A DNA stretch of 64,000 bases from SKPT01 sp040905445 (GCA_040905445.1 JBBDRN010000014.1:91688-155687); one strand, 5' to 3'; numbered from the stretch's first letter, positions 32,539 through 40,808 are shown. A program made the numbers and translations. The notes: a model not told the origin generated them from the letters alone.

Positions 32539-33424
32539 GCGCGAGCCCCTTGAGCGATCGGCGGCGCCAGGAGGCGCCGGCCGGGGTTGGGGCACGCCGG
32601 GTGTCAGGCGGGTTGAGGCGGTCCGATCAGCGGGTGACGATGCAGCAGCCGGCCCAAAGGCGCGAGCCCGGGCGGCCGGGACTGCCCGGCAGAGCGAAGA
32701 GGCGGGCGCGTCGGCGACGCGGCGGGCGCGGACCACAGCGGGGCCCGGATCGCCAGCCGGGTGCCGATGAAGCTGTCGCAGCAGGAAGCCGGTGGGTACA
32801 TCGTCAATCTATCCGCCTGTCAGGCAGGCGGCCGAGCGAGCGCGGCATTGGCCACGGCTCGACTGATCGGCCCGACGCAAGCCGCGCTGCAGCCCGGTCG
32901 ATGCCGTAAGGTCCCATGCGTTGATCAGGCCCGGCCCCGCCCCGATGCCGCCTCGACGGCCCCGGTGCCTGTCCGCGCAAGGGCGGTAAGCGTTCATCCT
33001 ACCGCTGTCCGAGCCCCAACGTCAAGCCGAGACCGTCCCCCAACCCGCCCGTCCCAGGGCCAACGCATATGGGCGAGGCCATGGCTGGTGGTGATGGCAT
33101 GCCCTCTGATTGACCGCGAAGAGGCGAAGCGGGCGAAGAGCGCGAAGCGAGAAAAGCAAGCGGGGATCGGCGTCACAACCCTTGCGCCGAATTTGCTTTA
33201 CCTTCGCGACTTCGCCGCCTTCGCGCCTTCGCGGTGAGAACGAAGTGTGGGGTGGGCCGCTTTTGATCGAGCCATATGCGTTGGCCCAGGCGCCCGTCCG
33301 CCGAGTCCGCAAGGTTCCCTGGGCGGACCTCGCCCCGACCCGAGCGGTGGCGGGCCGGACGCCAAGCTCCCCACAGCCGACACAACACCCTTGCACCGCC
33401 CCGACGATCGGGGATGATAAAGCC
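32539..33424. other. Long intergenic region between rny and the DegT aminotransferase
   Basis: This 886-bp gap lies between divergent genes. It contains a hairpin at 32813 to 32831 (CCGCCTG paired with CAGGCGG), a nested palindromic element (33057 to 33287), and weak promoter-like motifs near 33391 (TTGCAC) and 33416 (GATAAA) ahead of the aminotransferase. I find no credible gene; the frames here lack ribosome-binding sites and family resemblance. Confidence 0.5.
33057..33287. repeat. Nested palindromic element (231 bp)
   Basis: The outer arms are a perfect 16-bp inverted repeat: GGGCCAACGCATATGG at 33057 to 33072 and its complement at 33272 to 33287. Inside, 33114 to about 33160 (CCGCGAAGAGGCGAAGCGGG and onward) is an imperfect inverted match to about 33193 to 33234, built from the same GCGAAGG units as the repeat at 23750. 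The whole could fold into one very long stem. Confidence 0.7.
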
Positions 33425-34717
33425 ATGACAACCACCCCGACCTCGCGGCGGACCCGGCTGGCGATCCTCGGCGGCGAACCGGCCATCGGCGATGATCCGG
33501 CATTCCGCACTTGGCCGGCCGTCGACGCGGCCGACGAGGCGCTCGTCCTGGCATCGCTGCGGCAGGATCAGCACGCCTCCGGCCCGCACGTCCGCACCTT
33601 GGCCGAGGAGTTCGCCGCGTCCGTCGGCGTCAAGCACTGCCTGCCGACCAACGCCGGCACCGCCGCGCTGCACATGTGCGTCGCCGGCTGCGGCGTCGAG
33701 GCCGGCGACGAGGTCGTCACCACGGCCCTGAGCTGGACCAGCAGCGCCACCTGCATCATCCACCACAACGCCATCCCCGTCTTCGTCGACGTCGACTGGG
33801 ACACCATGCACATCGACCCCGCCCGCGTCGAGGCATCCATCACCGACCGCACCCGCGCCATCCTCGTCGTCCACTACTGGGGCGTCGCCTGCGACATGCC
33901 GGCCATCATGGCGATCGCCGCGCGCCACGACCTGCCCGTCATCGAGGATGCCTGCCAAGCCCACGGCTGCACCTGCGCGGGCGAAAGGGTCGGTGCCATC
34001 GGCCACGCCGCCGCCTTCAGCCTCAACCAGAACAAGAACCTCTGCGGCGGCGAAGGCGGGTTCTTCGTCACCAACGACGACGCCGTCTTCGACCGCGGCA
34101 AGGCGCTCGCCTCCTTCAGCGACATGCGCCCGCCCGAGGCCGGCCGCGACTACCACACCCACGGCCTGGGCTGGATGTACCGCACGACCGACCTCAACGC
34201 CGCCTTCGCCCTCAGCCAACTCCGCAAGCTCGACGCCACCAACACCCACGCCCGCGAGAACTGGCACCACCTCCACGAACACCTGGCCGACGTGCCCCAC
34301 CTGGTTCGACCCTACTCCAGCGACGAGCGGGCGACCAACGGCTACGCCTACGTGCTGCGGGCTGACCCGGCCTACGCCGAGCGACGGGGCGTGGCGCTCA
34401 GCGACCTGACCGACGCGATCGCCGCGGCGATCAAGGCCGAGGGCCTGCCGATGGCCCGGGCGCGGTGGCTGCTGCCGGCGCACGCCGTCTTCCAGGCCAA
34501 GAACGCGTACGGCAAGGGCTCGCCCTGGACCGACGGCCACGCGACCGACGACGTCAGCTATGACCTGGCCCAGTACCCGGTCGCCCAGCAGTGCGTGGAC
34601 ACCTGCCTGTGGAACGTCAACAGCCACCGCCCGCCGAACGGGCGCGAGCAGCTCACCGCGTTCGTCACCGCCGTCGCCAAGGTCTTCGAAAACCTTGACG
34701 ACGTCCCGCTGGCGTAG
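33425..34717 (+). CDS. DegT/DnrJ/EryC1-family sugar aminotransferase
   Basis: A 430-residue PLP enzyme. LAILGGEPAIGD, SGPHVRTLAEEFAASVGVKHCLPTNAGTAALH (quoted in part: HCLPTNAGTAALH), HYWGVACDMPAI, VIEDACQAHGC and the lysine motif SLNQNKNLCGGEGGF (Lys204) identify the family, which transfers amino groups to keto-sugars for surface polysaccharides or secondary metabolites. Related enzymes also act on scyllo-inosose. A Gfo/Idh-type dehydrogenase lies convergently next door, a common functional partner in amino-sugar or aminocyclitol routes. The stop codon lies within the start of a family C repeat. Confidence 0.88.
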   Translation: MTTTPTSRRTRLAILGGEPAIGDDPAFRTWPAVDAADEALVLASLRQDQHASGPHVRTLAEEFAASVGVKHCLPTNAGTAALHMCVAGCGVEAGDEVVTTALSWTSSATCIIHHNAIPVFVDVDWDTMHIDPARVEASITDRTRAILVVHYWGVACDMPAIMAIAARHDLPVIEDACQAHGCTCAGERVGAIGHAAAFSLNQNKNLCGGEGGFFVTNDDAVFDRGKALASFSDMRPPEAGRDYHTHGLGWMYRTTDLNAAFALSQLRKLDATNTHARENWHHLHEHLADVPHLVRPYSSDERATNGYAYVLRADPAYAERRGVALSDLTDAIAAAIKAEGLPMARARWLLPAHAVFQAKNAYGKGSPWTDGHATDDVSYDLAQYPVAQQCVDTCLWNVNSHRPPNGREQLTAFVTAVAKVFENLDDVPLA

Positions 34718-34735
34718 GGTCCGCTGCGCGGCCCT
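34713..34735. repeat. Family C palindromic repeat, single arm (C1)
   Basis: CGTAGGGTCCGCTGCGCGG matches the left arm of the complete family C copies with minor changes. Its TAG (34715 to 34717) is the stop codon of the aminotransferase. The second arm is absent. Confidence 0.6.
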
Positions 34736-34753
34736 TCCCGTGAACGATCGAGA

Positions 34754-35740
34754 TCATCCCTTCGCCAGCGGTGCCGCGCTCGCCCGGCCCGCCTCGCGCA
34801 GGGCGAGCAGCGTCTGGATGTTCTGCCGCGACTGCTCGAGCGACACGATCGGCGCCCGGCCGTGCAGCACGCAGTCGGCGAAATGCTCCGCCTGCAGCGT
34901 GAAGCGATTCACCGGCTCGAACGTCACCTCCTCCGGCTTCTCGCCCGTGGCATGCACGACCAGCCGCGTGCCCGTGAACAGCTCCGGCATCTCGATCCGG
35001 CCGGCGGTGGTGATAATCTCGCAGCAGGCGCGAAAGGGCGACTCCATCGTCGTGCACATGTACCCCAGCCGCTCGCCGGGGAAGCTCATGATGCCCACGA
35101 AGGATGTCTCGAAGTCGCAGCCGGGGCGCGACGCGGCGAAGCCGTGCACCGCCAGCGGCGCGTCGCCCATGAAGTGCTGGATGGCCAGCGTGCAGTAGCA
35201 GCCGGCTTCGATGAGCACGCACGCGCCATGCTCGGGCATCGCCCGCGTGTCGTTCTCCCAGTCGAGCGTGGGGTAGAGCACCTCGGCGCGGATGGCGCGG
35301 ATCGCGCCGAGCCTGCCGCTGGCGAGCAGGTCCCGAACGTAGGCGATCTGGGCCGGGAACAGGTGCGTGAAGCCCTCCATCACCAGCACGCCCGTGGCCT
35401 GGGCGGCTTCGATGACGGCGTCGGCCTCGGCGACGGTGAGGACCATCGGCTTCTCGCACAGCACGTGCTTGCCGGCCCGCGCCGCCTTGACGATCCACTC
35501 CGCGTGCGCCTTCATCGGCAGGGCGATGAGCACCGCGTCGATGGCGGGGTCGGCGAGCAGCTCGTCGTAGCTGCCGTACGCCCGCTCGACACCGACCGCC
35601 TCCGCCGCCTCCGTCGCCTTGGTGGGGTTGCGGCTGGCGATGCCGGTGATCGAGGCGTTGGAGGCCTCGGCGAACGCCGGCGCGTGCTGCCTGCGGACGA
35701 TCTGCCCTGCCCCGATCACGCCGAATCGAACCGTGTCCAT
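34754..35740 (-). CDS. Gfo/Idh/MocA-family oxidoreductase
   Basis: A 328-residue NAD(P)-dependent sugar or polyol dehydrogenase. The Rossmann motif is VRFGVIGAGQIVRRQH; VDAVLIALPMKAHAEWIVKAA and GKHVLCEKPM hold the typical EKP lysine, and MEGFTHLFPAQI begins the C-terminal alpha/beta domain. AAGGGAC precedes the ATG at 35740. Substrate cannot be told; its convergent neighbour is a sugar aminotransferase, so a keto-sugar or inositol derivative is plausible. Length and motif order are standard. Confidence 0.9.
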   Translation of the reverse strand: MDTVRFGVIGAGQIVRRQHAPAFAEASNASITGIASRNPTKATEAAEAVGVERAYGSYDELLADPAIDAVLIALPMKAHAEWIVKAARAGKHVLCEKPMVLTVAEADAVIEAAQATGVLVMEGFTHLFPAQIAYVRDLLASGRLGAIRAIRAEVLYPTLDWENDTRAMPEHGACVLIEAGCYCTLAIQHFMGDAPLAVHGFAASRPGCDFETSFVGIMSFPGERLGYMCTTMESPFRACCEIITTAGRIEMPELFTGTRLVVHATGEKPEEVTFEPVNRFTLQAEHFADCVLHGRAPIVSLEQSRQNIQTLLALREAGRASAAPLAKG

Positions 35741-35810
35741 GGACTGTCCCTTCGACCGCCGGCCGGACGAACGCGGCCGCCACCGCGGCGCTCCGCCACC
35801 GCGAGTGAAA

Positions 35811-35885
35811 TGTCCCCGACGGGATTCGAACCCGTGTTTTCAGGATGAAAACCTGATGTCCTGGACCAGGCTAGACGACGGGGAC
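35811..35885 (-). tRNA. tRNA-Glu(TTC)
   Basis: A 75-nt cloverleaf on the minus strand: acceptor GTCCCCG/CGGGGAC, D-arm from GTCTAGCCTGG, anticodon stem TCAGG/CCTGA with loop TTTTCAT (anticodon TTC), T-arm ACGGG/CCCGT with TTCGAAT and discriminator A. CCA is not encoded. All stems pair perfectly. Confidence 0.95.
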
Positions 35886-35915
35886 GGGCGAGAAGCGGCG
35901 GCGACGCGGCGGGTC

Positions 35916-35943
35916 ATTGTACTGGCCGCCGGGGACCGGGCAA
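35916..35943 (-). promoter_or_regulatory. Promoter of tRNA-Glu
   Basis: On the minus strand, -35 TTGCCC (complement of 35938 to 35943), a 16-bp spacer and -10 TACAAT (complement of 35916 to 35921, five of six consensus). The predicted start is about 25 nt before the mature tRNA. The same -35 hexamer is used upstream of rpsO. Confidence 0.65.
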
Positions 35944-35968
35944 GGCGGTTCGGGCCCGCCGAGGCCGG

Positions 35969-36367
35969 TCAGTCGTAGCGGAACACGCCCTTGCGCCAGG
36001 CGTACATGAACGCGATGATCGTGGTGAGGATGAAGAAGAGCATCCTCGCCATGAACAGCGGCGTCAGTTCGTGCTCGCTCGACAGGCTGGGGAAGGTCAC
36101 GGCCCAGGGGTAGAGGAAGACGATCTCGACGTCGAAGAGCAGAAACGTCATGGCGACAATATAAAAGCGAACATTGAAGCGCCGCCGGGCCGAGCCGATC
36201 GGGTTCATGCCCGACTCGTAGACCATGCCCTTGACCTTGCCTTCGCGACGGGGCCCGAGGATGGTCGAGGCGAAGACGTTGAACGCGCCGAACCCGATCG
36301 CCATGAGCACGAGCAGGCCGATCGCCGCGTACTGGTTGAAGCCTTCCTGGGCGAGGGTGGCGGTCAT
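35969..36367 (-). CDS. nuoA: NADH-quinone oxidoreductase subunit A, isolated gene
   Basis: A 132-residue subunit of respiratory complex I with three membrane helices: YAAIGLLVLMAIGFGAFNV, FYIVAMTFLLFDVEIVFLYPW and MLFFILTTIIAFMYAW. The acidic FDVE in helix 2 and the loop YESGMNPIGSARRRFNVRFY are the family hallmarks. ATG 36367 is chosen because a TACACT hexamer (complement of 36375 to 36380) lies 7 nt upstream, suggesting a leaderless transcript. No nuoB or other nuo gene follows; tRNA-Glu and unrelated genes do, so nuoA is separated from the rest of complex I or the operon continues elsewhere. Confidence 0.93.
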   Translation of the reverse strand: MTATLAQEGFNQYAAIGLLVLMAIGFGAFNVFASTILGPRREGKVKGMVYESGMNPIGSARRRFNVRFYIVAMTFLLFDVEIVFLYPWAVTFPSLSSEHELTPLFMARMLFFILTTIIAFMYAWRKGVFRYD

Positions 36368-36451
36368 GGGCGGCAGTGTAGCGAGGCGCGTGGGGCACGC
36401 CAAGGCGGCCGCGGGACTGACCTATCCCCAGTGGCGGGGGCGGGGTGGGGG

Positions 36452-36520
36452 CGTAGGGTCCGCTGTAAGGACCTTTTCAGACCGACGTGCGCCGGGGAGG
36501 TCCGCATAGCGGACCCTACG
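36452..36520. repeat. Family C palindromic repeat (C2)
   Basis: CGTAGGGTCCGCTGTAAGGA at the left and TCCGCATAGCGGACCCTACG at the right are near-perfect inverted arms around a 30-bp centre. The same arms occur at 42820 and 46932. Confidence 0.75.
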
Positions 36521-36622
36521 GACCGGGCGACCGCAGTTCCGCGGCCGTGGCGCCGGCCAACGGGCGCGGTGACGGTCGTCAGGGTAGGCGGTTTTGGGGC
36601 GTCGGGGGCGGGGCGTGCTGGC

Positions 36623-36651
36623 TTGACGGTCACAGGGGCAGGGGCTAGATT
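36623..36651 (+). promoter_or_regulatory. Promoter of the HEAT-repeat gene
   Basis: -35 TTGACG at 36623 to 36628 (five of six), a 17-bp spacer and -10 TAGATT at 36646 to 36651. The leader would be about 47 nt, with a GGAG ribosome-binding site 8 nt before ATG 36705. Confidence 0.7.
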
Positions 36652-36704
36652 GGGCCCGCGCCTACCCACGGCGTTACGCACGGAAATCCGCTGGAGTGCA
36701 TCAT

Positions 36705-38876
36705 ATGTCGGCATCGCGACGCTTGCGGCTCGGTGGCCTCGGCCTGTTCGTTCTCACGCTGGTCCTCGGGCTCGGGCAGCCGGCTCATGCCCAGGCGGAA
36801 CCGGGCGACCTCTGGGCCGACTTCAACCACTACGTGCTCATCGCCAGGCCCGAACTCGCGCAGGCGGCGGGCGAGGCGCTGCTCGAGCAGGCCGAGCCGC
36901 GCGAGTTGCTCGCCATCGTCGAGGCCAGCGACTACCGCGAGTACCACGCCACGCTGGATCGCGCGGGGCGGATGGACGCGTTGACGACGCTCGCCAGCGA
37001 TCTGCGCGAGGCCATCGAGCGCGGGCAGGTCGAGGAGTCGCGCGACCCGGAGCGGCTCGCCAACAACATCGCCATGCTGCGTGAGGGCCGCCGGGCGTTC
37101 CAGAACGCGTCGCAGCGGCTGCGCGCCGCCGGCCAGTACGCCGCGCCGCCGATGCTGGCCGCGCTGGAAGACGGCGACCGCGAGCGCGAGCACCCGTACA
37201 TCATCTCGGCGATGAGTATCGTCGGCCGACCGCTGGTCGAGCCGCTGGCCGTCGCCCTGCCCCAGCTCGAGCCGGTGCCGCAGCGGCAGGTGGCGCAGGT
37301 GCTGGCGGACCTCGGGTACCCCGAGGCCCTGCCCGCCGTGCGCGAGGTGCTCGAGAACGAGCAGATCGGCGAAGGCACGCGCCGGGTCGTGCAGCGGGCG
37401 TACAATCGCCTGGCGGAGCAGGCCCGCGTCACCGGCGAGCCGAGCGCCTCGGACCTCTACCTCTACCTCGGCCAGTCGCAGTACCAGGCCGGCACGGTGG
37501 GCGATCGCCTGCCGAGCTTTGACACAACCGAGGACCAGGGCGTGGTGTGGGAGTACCGCCCGCGCACGGGCCTGACGCCGGTGCATGTGCCGGGCGAGAT
37601 CCATGCCGACGTGCTGGCGATGCGTGCGGCCGAGCGTGCCTTGGCGCGCGAGGCGGACAAGTCAGCGGCGCTGAGCCTTTACCTGACGGCCAATCTCCGC
37701 CGGGCCAACCGCCTGCCCGCCGGCGAGACGGACCACAGCTACGCGGGCTACATGCGTTCGCCGGCCTACTACGCGATGCTCGCGGGGCCCGAGCGGCTGC
37801 ACGACGTGCTGCACCGGGGGCTGCGCGACGGCGACGCGGCCCTGGCGCTGGACGCGATCGCGGCGCTGCGCAGCACGGCGGGGACCGACGCGCTGATCAC
37901 CCGCGACGCCGGCCGCCAGCCGCTGCTCGAGGCCCTGTCCTACCCCGACCGCCGGGTGCGATTCCACGCCGCTGAGGCGCTCGCCAACGCCCGGCCGGCG
38001 GAGACGTTCCCCGGCGCCCACGCCGTCGTGCCCGTGCTCGCGGACGCCGTCCGGCAGGGTGAGGCGCGGTACGCGCTGGTGCTCGCCGACGATCCCGACC
38101 ACGTCAACGAGTTACTCGGGATCATGGGTGAGCTGGGCTACGACGCGTTTGGTGCGGCGTCGATCGCCGAAGCCGCGGGCGAGATCGACGCCCGGCCGGG
38201 CATCGACCTGGTGGTCACCCACCGGGGTGTCGACGGCGTGGCCCGCGCGATGCGCGAGACCGAGAATGACTACAAGCTGGCGGCCACCCCCCTGCTCGCC
38301 ATCGTCAACACGGGGCAGCAGGTGCGCCTGCAGCAGCGGTTCGGCGAGGAACGGCGCTTCCGCTCCGTGGTGGCCGAGCAAGGCTACAGCAACCTCCGCG
38401 AGGCGGTCGCGCAGATCGCCGACGACTTCGCCGGCGCAGCGATCGGCCGCGACGAAGCCCACGCGATGAGCCTGACGGCCCTGGCCGTGTTGCGCGACAT
38501 CGCGCTGGCGGCGGGTGTCTACAACGTTCAGGAGGCGGAGCCGGCGCTCGAACGGGCGCTGCGCGACGATCGCGAGGGTGTCGCCTTCGCCGCCGCCGAG
38601 GCCCTGGCCCTCATCGACACGTCCACTGCCCAGCGGGCGCTCGCGGAGCGTGCCCTGGGGCTGGAGGAAGGCGAGTTGAAGATCGCGATGCTCGGGAGCC
38701 TCGCGGGCTCGGCGACGGCGTTCGGCAACATGCTTGACGCCGAGCATGGCGAGGCCCTGCTCTCGCTGGTGCGCAGCAGCGAAGGCGAGCTCGCCGACGC
38801 CGCGTCCCGTGCCCACGGCGCGCTGTCGCTGCCCACGGCCCACGCGGTCGAGCTGATCCTCACCCCCGAGGGCTAG
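36705..38876 (+). CDS. Exported HEAT-repeat protein with a receiver-like insert
   Basis: A 723-residue protein with a signal peptide (basic start, LGLFVLTLVLGLG, cleavage after HAQA). Two long stretches of short helical HEAT-like repeats (for example ISAMSIVGRPLVEPLAVALPQLEPVPQ and FHAAEALANARPAETFPGAHAVVPVLADAV, quoted in part: FHAAEALANARPAE) flank a central segment at about residues 450 to 560. That segment reads YALVLADDPDHVNELLGIM, then GIDLVVTHRG and TPLLAIVNTG, with the alternating strand-helix order of a response-regulator receiver domain. The phospho-acceptor position is not a convincing DxD context, so it may be a pseudo-receiver. Role unknown; a periplasmic scaffold is possible. 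Confidence 0.72.
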   Translation: MSASRRLRLGGLGLFVLTLVLGLGQPAHAQAEPGDLWADFNHYVLIARPELAQAAGEALLEQAEPRELLAIVEASDYREYHATLDRAGRMDALTTLASDLREAIERGQVEESRDPERLANNIAMLREGRRAFQNASQRLRAAGQYAAPPMLAALEDGDREREHPYIISAMSIVGRPLVEPLAVALPQLEPVPQRQVAQVLADLGYPEALPAVREVLENEQIGEGTRRVVQRAYNRLAEQARVTGEPSASDLYLYLGQSQYQAGTVGDRLPSFDTTEDQGVVWEYRPRTGLTPVHVPGEIHADVLAMRAAERALAREADKSAALSLYLTANLRRANRLPAGETDHSYAGYMRSPAYYAMLAGPERLHDVLHRGLRDGDAALALDAIAALRSTAGTDALITRDAGRQPLLEALSYPDRRVRFHAAEALANARPAETFPGAHAVVPVLADAVRQGEARYALVLADDPDHVNELLGIMGELGYDAFGAASIAEAAGEIDARPGIDLVVTHRGVDGVARAMRETENDYKLAATPLLAIVNTGQQVRLQQRFGEERRFRSVVAEQGYSNLREAVAQIADDFAGAAIGRDEAHAMSLTALAVLRDIALAAGVYNVQEAEPALERALRDDREGVAFAAAEALALIDTSTAQRALAERALGLEEGELKIAMLGSLAGSATAFGNMLDAEHGEALLSLVRSSEGELADAASRAHGALSLPTAHAVELILTPEG

Positions 38877-38988
38877 TGACCCGCGACCGCAGCAGGCCGA
38901 TCCGCACCACACTAATGCCTACGCCACGCCCACGGACACCGCCGTGGGCTTCGCGCGTTATGGCCCGCGCCGCGGACGCGCGCGAAGA

Positions 38989-39026
38989 CAGCGTCTGAGC
39001 CTTTCGGCTCAGACGCTGCTATCTTT
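38989..39026. terminator. Strong bidirectional terminator
   Basis: A perfect 13-bp stem, CAGCGTCTGAGCC (38989 to 39001) and GGCTCAGACGCTG (39006 to 39018), closes on a TTTC tetraloop and is followed by CTATCTTT; the other flank is purine-rich GCGAAGA. It separates the convergent HEAT-repeat and DUF4383 genes and probably serves both. Confidence 0.8.
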
Positions 39027-39073
39027 ACGCCGGTTCGCCGGTGAGGCGATCGCGGCTGCATAACGATCGCCGA

Positions 39074-39568
39074 TCACCGCACGCCGCGGCCTTCGCGGGC
39101 GACCACACCGGCGCGGGAGCGTTCCTGGGCGTGCGACGTGCCGGCCCCGAGGGCGAAGACGAGAGCCACGATCAGGTGGATCCAGGGCCCGACCATGTCA
39201 ATGTTGAAGGTTTCAACCGCCCAGGGAACGCGGGCGAAACCCAGGATCATCAGCAGGCCGTAGATCGCCGCGAAGACCCAGCAGGTGGTGCGTGCCGCGG
39301 CCTCGGTGGCGAAGCCGAGGGCGAGGGTGATGATGCCCGAGAGCAGCAGCACCCAGTTGTGCATGGCGTTGACGGTGAAGATGCCGAGCACGGTGTCCTG
39401 CCCGACGAAGCCGATCAGCGCCATGAGGATGAACACCACGCCGAGCACGCGGCAGACCCATCGAGCGGTCGCGGAGCGGGCGTGCGGGTCGCGGTAGGGA
39501 TAGCCCGCGGCCGATTGATCCGTCCGCTCGGGGCGGTGCGGCCGGGGCGCATCGTGTTGGTCAACCAT
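39074..39568 (-). CDS. DUF4383-domain membrane protein
   Basis: A 164-residue protein with four membrane helices. VCRVLGVVFILMALIGFVG, LGIFTVNAMHNWVLLLSGIITLALG (quoted in part: LGIFTVNAMHNWVLLLSG) and CWVFAAIYGLLMILGF match DUF4383, whose conserved feature is the VNxxHNxxHLxxG-like motif. The ATG at 39568 has a strong AAGGAGG site 8 nt upstream. N-terminal His/Arg/Pro-rich tail. The family is of unknown function and common in actinobacteria and planctomycetes. A paralogue follows immediately upstream. Confidence 0.8.
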   Translation of the reverse strand: MVDQHDAPRPHRPERTDQSAAGYPYRDPHARSATARWVCRVLGVVFILMALIGFVGQDTVLGIFTVNAMHNWVLLLSGIITLALGFATEAAARTTCWVFAAIYGLLMILGFARVPWAVETFNIDMVGPWIHLIVALVFALGAGTSHAQERSRAGVVAREGRGVR

Positions 39569-39631
39569 CGCAGAATCCTCCTTGCTTTGCTTTCCAGTCG
39601 TTCGGTCAGTCGATGTCGTGCACGCGGGCGG

Positions 39632-40060
39632 TCAGGCGGGGCGTCGCGACGCGCGGGCGCGATAGCGACCATGCGCCAACGTCTGTGACACGCCCGCCAC
39701 GGCGATCCACACGATCGCCAGGATGACGTAAAGCCAACTCAGCGCGGCGTCGAGCCGCAGTGCGCTGGTGACGGCCGCGACGCCGGCGAGCCCGAGCAGC
39801 CCGAGCAGGCCGTAAAGCCCCGCGGCGAGCCATGACGCGGCGCGGGCGGGCCCCTCGCCGCTGACGCCCGCCGCCAGCAGCCCCACGCCGGTGACCAGGT
39901 GCAACGCGCTGTGCAGGGCGTTGACCGTGGCAACGTCCATGATGGTCCCGCCGGAGGTGAGGCCGAGGATGCCCAGCAGGATGAACACGATGCCGAGCAC
40001 GCGGCTGCTCCACCGCGCCACGCTCACGGGCTGGGTCTCGTCTCGAGCCGATGCGTTCAT
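39632..40060 (-). CDS. DUF4383-like membrane protein, paralogue of the neighbour
   Basis: A 142-residue protein with the same four-helix plan as the downstream gene: WSSRVLGIVFILLGILGL, MDVATVNALHSALHLVTGVGLLAAG (quoted in part: VATVNALHSALHLVTG), ASWLAAGLYGLLGLLGLAG and SWLYVILAIVWIAVAGVS. The two proteins align along their length, so they are probably an old tandem duplication. The stretch VNALHSALHLVTG carries the family's central histidines. No ribosome-binding site is obvious at ATG 40060. Unknown function. Confidence 0.75.
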   Translation of the reverse strand: MNASARDETQPVSVARWSSRVLGIVFILLGILGLTSGGTIMDVATVNALHSALHLVTGVGLLAAGVSGEGPARAASWLAAGLYGLLGLLGLAGVAAVTSALRLDAALSWLYVILAIVWIAVAGVSQTLAHGRYRARASRRPA

Positions 40061-40371
40061 GGTCGGGTCGTCTCACGGCTGGGCGAGGCTGGTGCAGGTT
40101 CTCATGCACTGCGTGCACTGTGCACCAGGCGTCTACGCCCGATGCTAGGGCCGCGCCGCCGGCGTCGAGGCCTCGACTCGCACTCCGCAGGCCAAAACCG
40201 GGCCGGCCCCCGACCCGCCCTCCACCAACGCCCCGGCTCCGGACACCGGGGCCGGCCGTGCTCGGCCAGCGCGGGAAGTTGCTATTCTGGTCCGCCCGCC
40301 AGAGGGCTCGCTCAAGGCGCAGCCCCGGCGAGCCGACGATCACCCCGTCCCCCCCTGCCAGGAGAGCCACC
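40061..40371. other. Intergenic region upstream of a lipoprotein gene
   Basis: This 311-bp gap between divergent genes contains an extended -10, TGC-TATTCT (40280 to 40288), about 80 nt before the lipoprotein start and an AGGAGAG ribosome-binding site at 40360. Otherwise I see nothing. Confidence 0.45.
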
Positions 40372-40758
40372 GTGACGAACCTACTCCGCCTGTTCAGCCT
40401 GACCCTTCTCGTGACCCTCGCGGCCGGCCAACTCGGCTGCGCGACGACCGCGGGCGCTCGCGGCACGGCGATGGACAACATCAACGCCGGGCCGCGCGAG
40501 ATCATCGCCGCGGCGGAAACCGTGCTCGAGGCCGAGGGCGTTCACATCATCTCGTCCGAGGCCGACAGCCTGCACGGCTCGCTGCGCGGGCGGACAGGCG
40601 AGGATGAGCTGGTGCGCGTCGAGGTGGAGCGCACGACCGACGAGGGCAGCGAAATGTCGCTCAGCCTCGGCCGCTGGGGCAACCACGCCCGCGCCAGCGA
40701 ACTGTCGCGCCGCATCGCCACGACGGCAGAGCATGACCGGGTGGAAGACGTGGATTGA
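40372..40758 (+). CDS. Predicted lipoprotein with a duplicated 3' end
   Basis: A 128-residue protein with a lipoprotein signal (LFSLTLLVTLAAGQLGC) followed by an ATTAGARG linker. The mature domain (IIAAAETVLEAEGVHIIS, LHGSLRGRTGEDELVRVEVERT, SLSLGRWGNHARASELSRRI) resembles small DUF3568-type lipoproteins. GTG 40372 is preceded by AGGAGAG at 6 nt. After the TGA, the same frame continues with a second copy of the last coding block (SEISRRIATTAEQQPQATDEE), 75 bp downstream, so the present C-terminus probably arose by tandem duplication. Confidence 0.7.
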   Translation: MTNLLRLFSLTLLVTLAAGQLGCATTAGARGTAMDNINAGPREIIAAAETVLEAEGVHIISSEADSLHGSLRGRTGEDELVRVEVERTTDEGSEMSLSLGRWGNHARASELSRRIATTAEHDRVEDVD

Positions 40759-40808
40759 GGCCGTGCGCGAAGCGAAATCTCCCGTCGCATCGCCACGACG
40801 GCAGAGCA
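40711..40808. repeat. 75-bp tandem duplication at the lipoprotein 3' end
   Basis: A 23-bp sequence beginning CGCATCGCCACGACGGCAGA occurs at 40711 to 40733 and again at 40786 to 40808, exactly 75 bp (25 codons) apart and in the same frame, with weaker similarity extending upstream (AGCGAA at 40700 region and 40771). Confidence 0.75.

Larger units (their letters stand above)
36368..36704. other. Intergenic region between nuoA and the HEAT-repeat gene
   Basis: This 337-bp gap between divergent genes holds the nuoA -10 box, a complete family C repeat (36452 to 36520) and a near-consensus promoter for the HEAT-repeat gene (36623 to 36651). No open reading frame of interest. Confidence 0.6.

Noticed and set aside
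31261..32553. 430-codon + strand frame opposite rny
   Set aside because: Leu/Val/Asp-rich antisense of the RNase Y coiled coil and KH/HD domains; no motifs of its own.
32740..33424. Small coding genes in the 886-bp gap before the DegT aminotransferase
   Set aside because: The short frames have no ribosome-binding sites, overlap palindromic repeats on both strands and show no recognisable protein features.
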